Assembly: GCA_019247895.1 (NCBI GenBank)
Contig: JAFBAF010000299.1
Span: 1 to 46,245, forward strand
Source of the DNA: Parafilimonas sp.
GTDB lineage: Bacteria; Bacteroidota; Bacteroidia; Chitinophagales; Chitinophagaceae
Reading direction: 5' to 3'
Length of the DNA: 46,245 nt
Below the pieces are notes generated by a model that worked only from the letters and a program-made list of their open reading frames with translations, had not been told where the DNA came from and ran no database searches. How positions within the stretch are numbered: the first letter of the stretch is position 1; every line of letters begins with the position of its first letter. Positions 44,442-46,245 of this stretch are shown here, piece after piece. The translations under genes were made by a program, and so were the position numbers.

Positions 44442-45103
44442 AATGGATTTACGTGAATAGCATTTGCTATTTGCTCACTGATATTTAGAGATTGCCTGTT
44501 CTTAAATTTTATTTCAACAGAATTATCAAAAGGAAGCTTTCGTTTTACTTCAAGTTTTGTTCCGATAACAATATTGCGGCTGCTTAAAAATGAAAGCAGT
44601 TCGCTTGACTGGTTTTGAACCGATGTTATAACCGCTGGTTGATTCAATGGGAGATCGGAGAGTGGCAATTGTTGAACCACGTTGATTTTCCCGTTCCCAT
44701 CGGGAATCGGATCGCCATGCGGATCCAACTTTGGAAAGCCCAGGAATGCGTCCAGTTTATCAACTAATTTTTTGCTGCGCACATGTTCTAATTCTTCTGC
44801 TACTTCATGCACTTCTTCCCAATTAAACTGCAATTGATCAACTAAAAAATATTCCCATAAACGATGACGCCTGATAATAATTAAGGCCGCTTTATTTCCC
44901 TCGCGGCTTAGCTTAAAGCCTTTGTAAGGATTGTAATTTAACAGGCCTTTTGACTGAAGCTTTTTTAGCATATCGGTGATAGAAGCAGGCTTCGCTTTTA
45001 AATGGTCTGCCAAGGCATTGGTGCTTACAGATTCATTTAACTGTTGCAAATGATAGATTGACTTTATATAATTTTCTTCTGCTGCTGAATAATTAGGCTG
45101 CAC
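44438..45103 (-). CDS. mntR: DtxR/MntR-family metal-dependent repressor
   Basis: 221 residues starting at GTG 45103; no in-frame ATG lies upstream before a stop. The winged helix (about 1-65) has AAEENYIKSIYHL and PASITDMLKKLQSKGLL; the dimerisation and metal domain (66-135) has RRHRLWEYFLV, EEVHEVAEELEHV and FPKLDPHGDPIP; the C-terminal about 75 residues are a FeoA/SH3-like domain. It is translationally coupled to the Nramp gene, which identifies manganese (or possibly iron) as the likely co-repressor. A perfect 9+9 palindrome lies 8 bases upstream of the start. Confidence 0.92.
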   Translation of the reverse strand: MQPNYSAAEENYIKSIYHLQQLNESVSTNALADHLKAKPASITDMLKKLQSKGLLNYNPYKGFKLSREGNKAALIIIRRHRLWEYFLVDQLQFNWEEVHEVAEELEHVRSKKLVDKLDAFLGFPKLDPHGDPIPDGNGKINVVQQLPLSDLPLNQPAVITSVQNQSSELLSFLSSRNIVIGTKLEVKRKLPFDNSVEIKFKNRQSLNISEQIANAIHVNPL

Positions 45104-45110
45104 GTAATAA

Positions 45111-45132
45111 ATTTTTAGGCAAACCTAAAAAT
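45111..45132 (-). promoter_or_regulatory. MntR/DtxR-type operator overlapping the mntR-mntH promoter
   Basis: Perfect inverted repeat: ATTTTTAGG (45111-45119), four bases, CCTAAAAAT (45124-45132). On the minus strand its centre spells TAGGTTTG (45127-45120), which matches the -7 element TAnnTTTG, so a bound repressor would cover the core promoter. Transcription would begin within about 10 bases of the GTG start. No convincing -33 TTTG is seen. Confidence 0.75.
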
Positions 45133-45184
45133 AAGATTTATTTCTTAATCATTTAAAAATTATTTTTAACAAAAGAATTAAAGC

Positions 45185-46138
45185 ATGAGAAGGGTTTTAC
45201 TTCTTCCTTATATAGTTTTGATAATAGCCAGCTGTAAAAATCCCAAGCCTGATTATGCGGGAGTTAACAAAATGAATGCGGATGATTTTTTAAAAGCTTT
45301 TCAGCCTTTAAAACTCCCGGTGACTGTAACTGATACTTCGCTTGATAAATTTTCAGACTCAGTAATAATAAGTAGAGAAGTTTTCGCACAATTTATACCT
45401 GACTCAGTTACCAATGTTTTTATAAATAATGGCAAAACAGAATCAATCATTCATCCCGCAGGAATAATTCACAAAAAAGAAAATGACTTTTTGCTGGTAA
45501 CATTTTCCTCTGCCCAAAAAATGGAATTGAAAGTTTTTGTACTTGACGATAAGCATAAATTTCTTGCATCTTTTCCGTTAATAAGTAATGTTGAGAATGA
45601 TAAATACAATCACAGTATTTCCATAACGGATGAGCCGACATTTATATTAAAACAGGAGAAAATTTCTACGGATAATAAATCTTTATACAGCAGAACCGGA
45701 TTTGCATTTAATGCAGCAACCAATTCTTTTAATGATGTGTTGCATGATTCTAATGAAGACACTTTAAGAAATAACGAGATAGTTAATCCAATCGATACTT
45801 TATTGAAGACAAATAAATTCAGTGGCGACTATAGTGCAGACGCAAAAAATTTTATTTCCGTACGCGATGGCAAGAGCGCAGAAGCTTATGTTTTCTATAT
45901 TCATTTTGAAAAAAATAATGGTGGTTGTGTTGGAGAATTAAAAGGTGAAATGCGCATGACAAATAATAAAGAGGCCGTATTTACTGAAAATGGCGCCCCG
46001 TGTGTGATCAATTTTAAATTTTCAAACAACTCAATAAAAATAAAAGAACAGGGCAATTGTGGAAATCATCGGGGTATCACCTGTCCGTTTGATTTTACAT
46101 TTAAAAAGAAAATTCAGCCAAACAAAAAGCCGAAATAA
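45185..46138 (+). CDS. Hypothetical lipoprotein (317 aa)
   Basis: Lipobox IASC with Cys17 follows a short hydrophobic signal. The mature part is soluble, beta-rich and without a recognised domain; it contains DFLKAFQPLKLPVTV near the start and a C-terminal section with two short Cys pairs (GGCVGELKGEMRM and GNCGNHRGITCPFDF), possibly disulfide-linked. It is divergent from mntR across an 81-base gap that contains the operator, so metal control is possible but not shown. Function unknown. Confidence 0.8.
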   Translation: MRRVLLLPYIVLIIASCKNPKPDYAGVNKMNADDFLKAFQPLKLPVTVTDTSLDKFSDSVIISREVFAQFIPDSVTNVFINNGKTESIIHPAGIIHKKENDFLLVTFSSAQKMELKVFVLDDKHKFLASFPLISNVENDKYNHSISITDEPTFILKQEKISTDNKSLYSRTGFAFNAATNSFNDVLHDSNEDTLRNNEIVNPIDTLLKTNKFSGDYSADAKNFISVRDGKSAEAYVFYIHFEKNNGGCVGELKGEMRMTNNKEAVFTENGAPCVINFKFSNNSIKIKEQGNCGNHRGITCPFDFTFKKKIQPNKKPK

Positions 46139-46216
46139 ATTGTTTCACGAAAAATAATATTACGGTTACTTATTCACCGCTGTGTTTGCAATGTGTAAAA
46201 AATACATTTACTTTTT

Positions 46217-46243
46217 AAGCGTTATATTGCGGCGCTTTTTTAC
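46217..46243 (+). terminator. Possible terminator after the lipoprotein gene
   Basis: AAGCG (46217-46221) pairs with CGCTT (46233-46237), extendable by one T-G pair, followed by a run of T. The stem is short and it lies at the window edge. Confidence 0.35.
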
Positions 46244-46245
46244 AA

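Overview
The window looks like a chromosomal segment of a Bacteroidota bacterium, most likely of the family Chitinophagaceae (inference). The reasons are an AT-rich sequence, two proteins ending in type IX secretion (T9SS) type A sorting domains, an UpxY-type NusG paralogue, genes mostly without Shine-Dalgarno sequences, and promoters of the Bacteroidota form TTTG-N19-TAnnTTTG. The clearest example of that promoter lies upstream of tRNA-His. No phage, transposase, CRISPR array or classical defence system was found.

Layout. 1-10 kb: the C-terminal end of an M14 zinc carboxypeptidase, a TetA-like MFS exporter, a DEAD-box RNA helicase, a PQQ-type beta-propeller lipoprotein, DinB-murI, and a rightward run of a GHL10-type glycoside hydrolase, a Dabb protein, an alpha/beta hydrolase and a small CpxP-like helical protein. 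10-18.5 kb, leftward: a giant 35-repeat T9SS protein, an orphan RND adaptor lipoprotein, an Nfu Fe-S protein, a small membrane protein and tRNA-His. 18.6-22 kb: the Prc/CtpA protease, then an UpxY antiterminator with a CpsB/YwqE-type phosphatase. 22-33 kb: a BNR-repeat protein and topoisomerase IV parE and parC, which flank a second T9SS protein, a three-gene DUF operon and a small outer-membrane-like protein. A CE2-type SGNH esterase follows parC. 34-38 kb: a BlaI/BlaR1-like pair and an HGSNAT/DUF5009-type acyltransferase. 37.7-38.9 kb: an accessory pocket with a free-standing structured small RNA and two orphan small ORFs. 39-46 kb: an isoaspartyl peptidase, a decayed copper-type P-ATPase joined to recQ, an mntR-mntH(-Usp) manganese operon with a palindromic operator, and a lipoprotein.

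How the genes fit together. Several modules are clear: cell-envelope and polysaccharide turnover (GHL10 hydrolase, esterases, murI, UpxY/CpsB), DNA topology and repair (parE, parC, recQ), metal homeostasis (mntR-mntH and the dead Cu-ATPase), and a one-component BlaI/BlaR1 response pair whose sensor lacks a penicillin-binding domain.

The most unusual items are the small RNA at about 37.77-37.90 kb (own promoter, strong SD-led 15-codon ORF, long hairpin, perfect terminator), the two different higher-order repeat periods in the 1839-aa T9SS protein, the reconstructable P-ATPase pseudogene that artificially lengthens recQ, and a CTGTCAA x4 heptamer inside a signal-peptide coding region.
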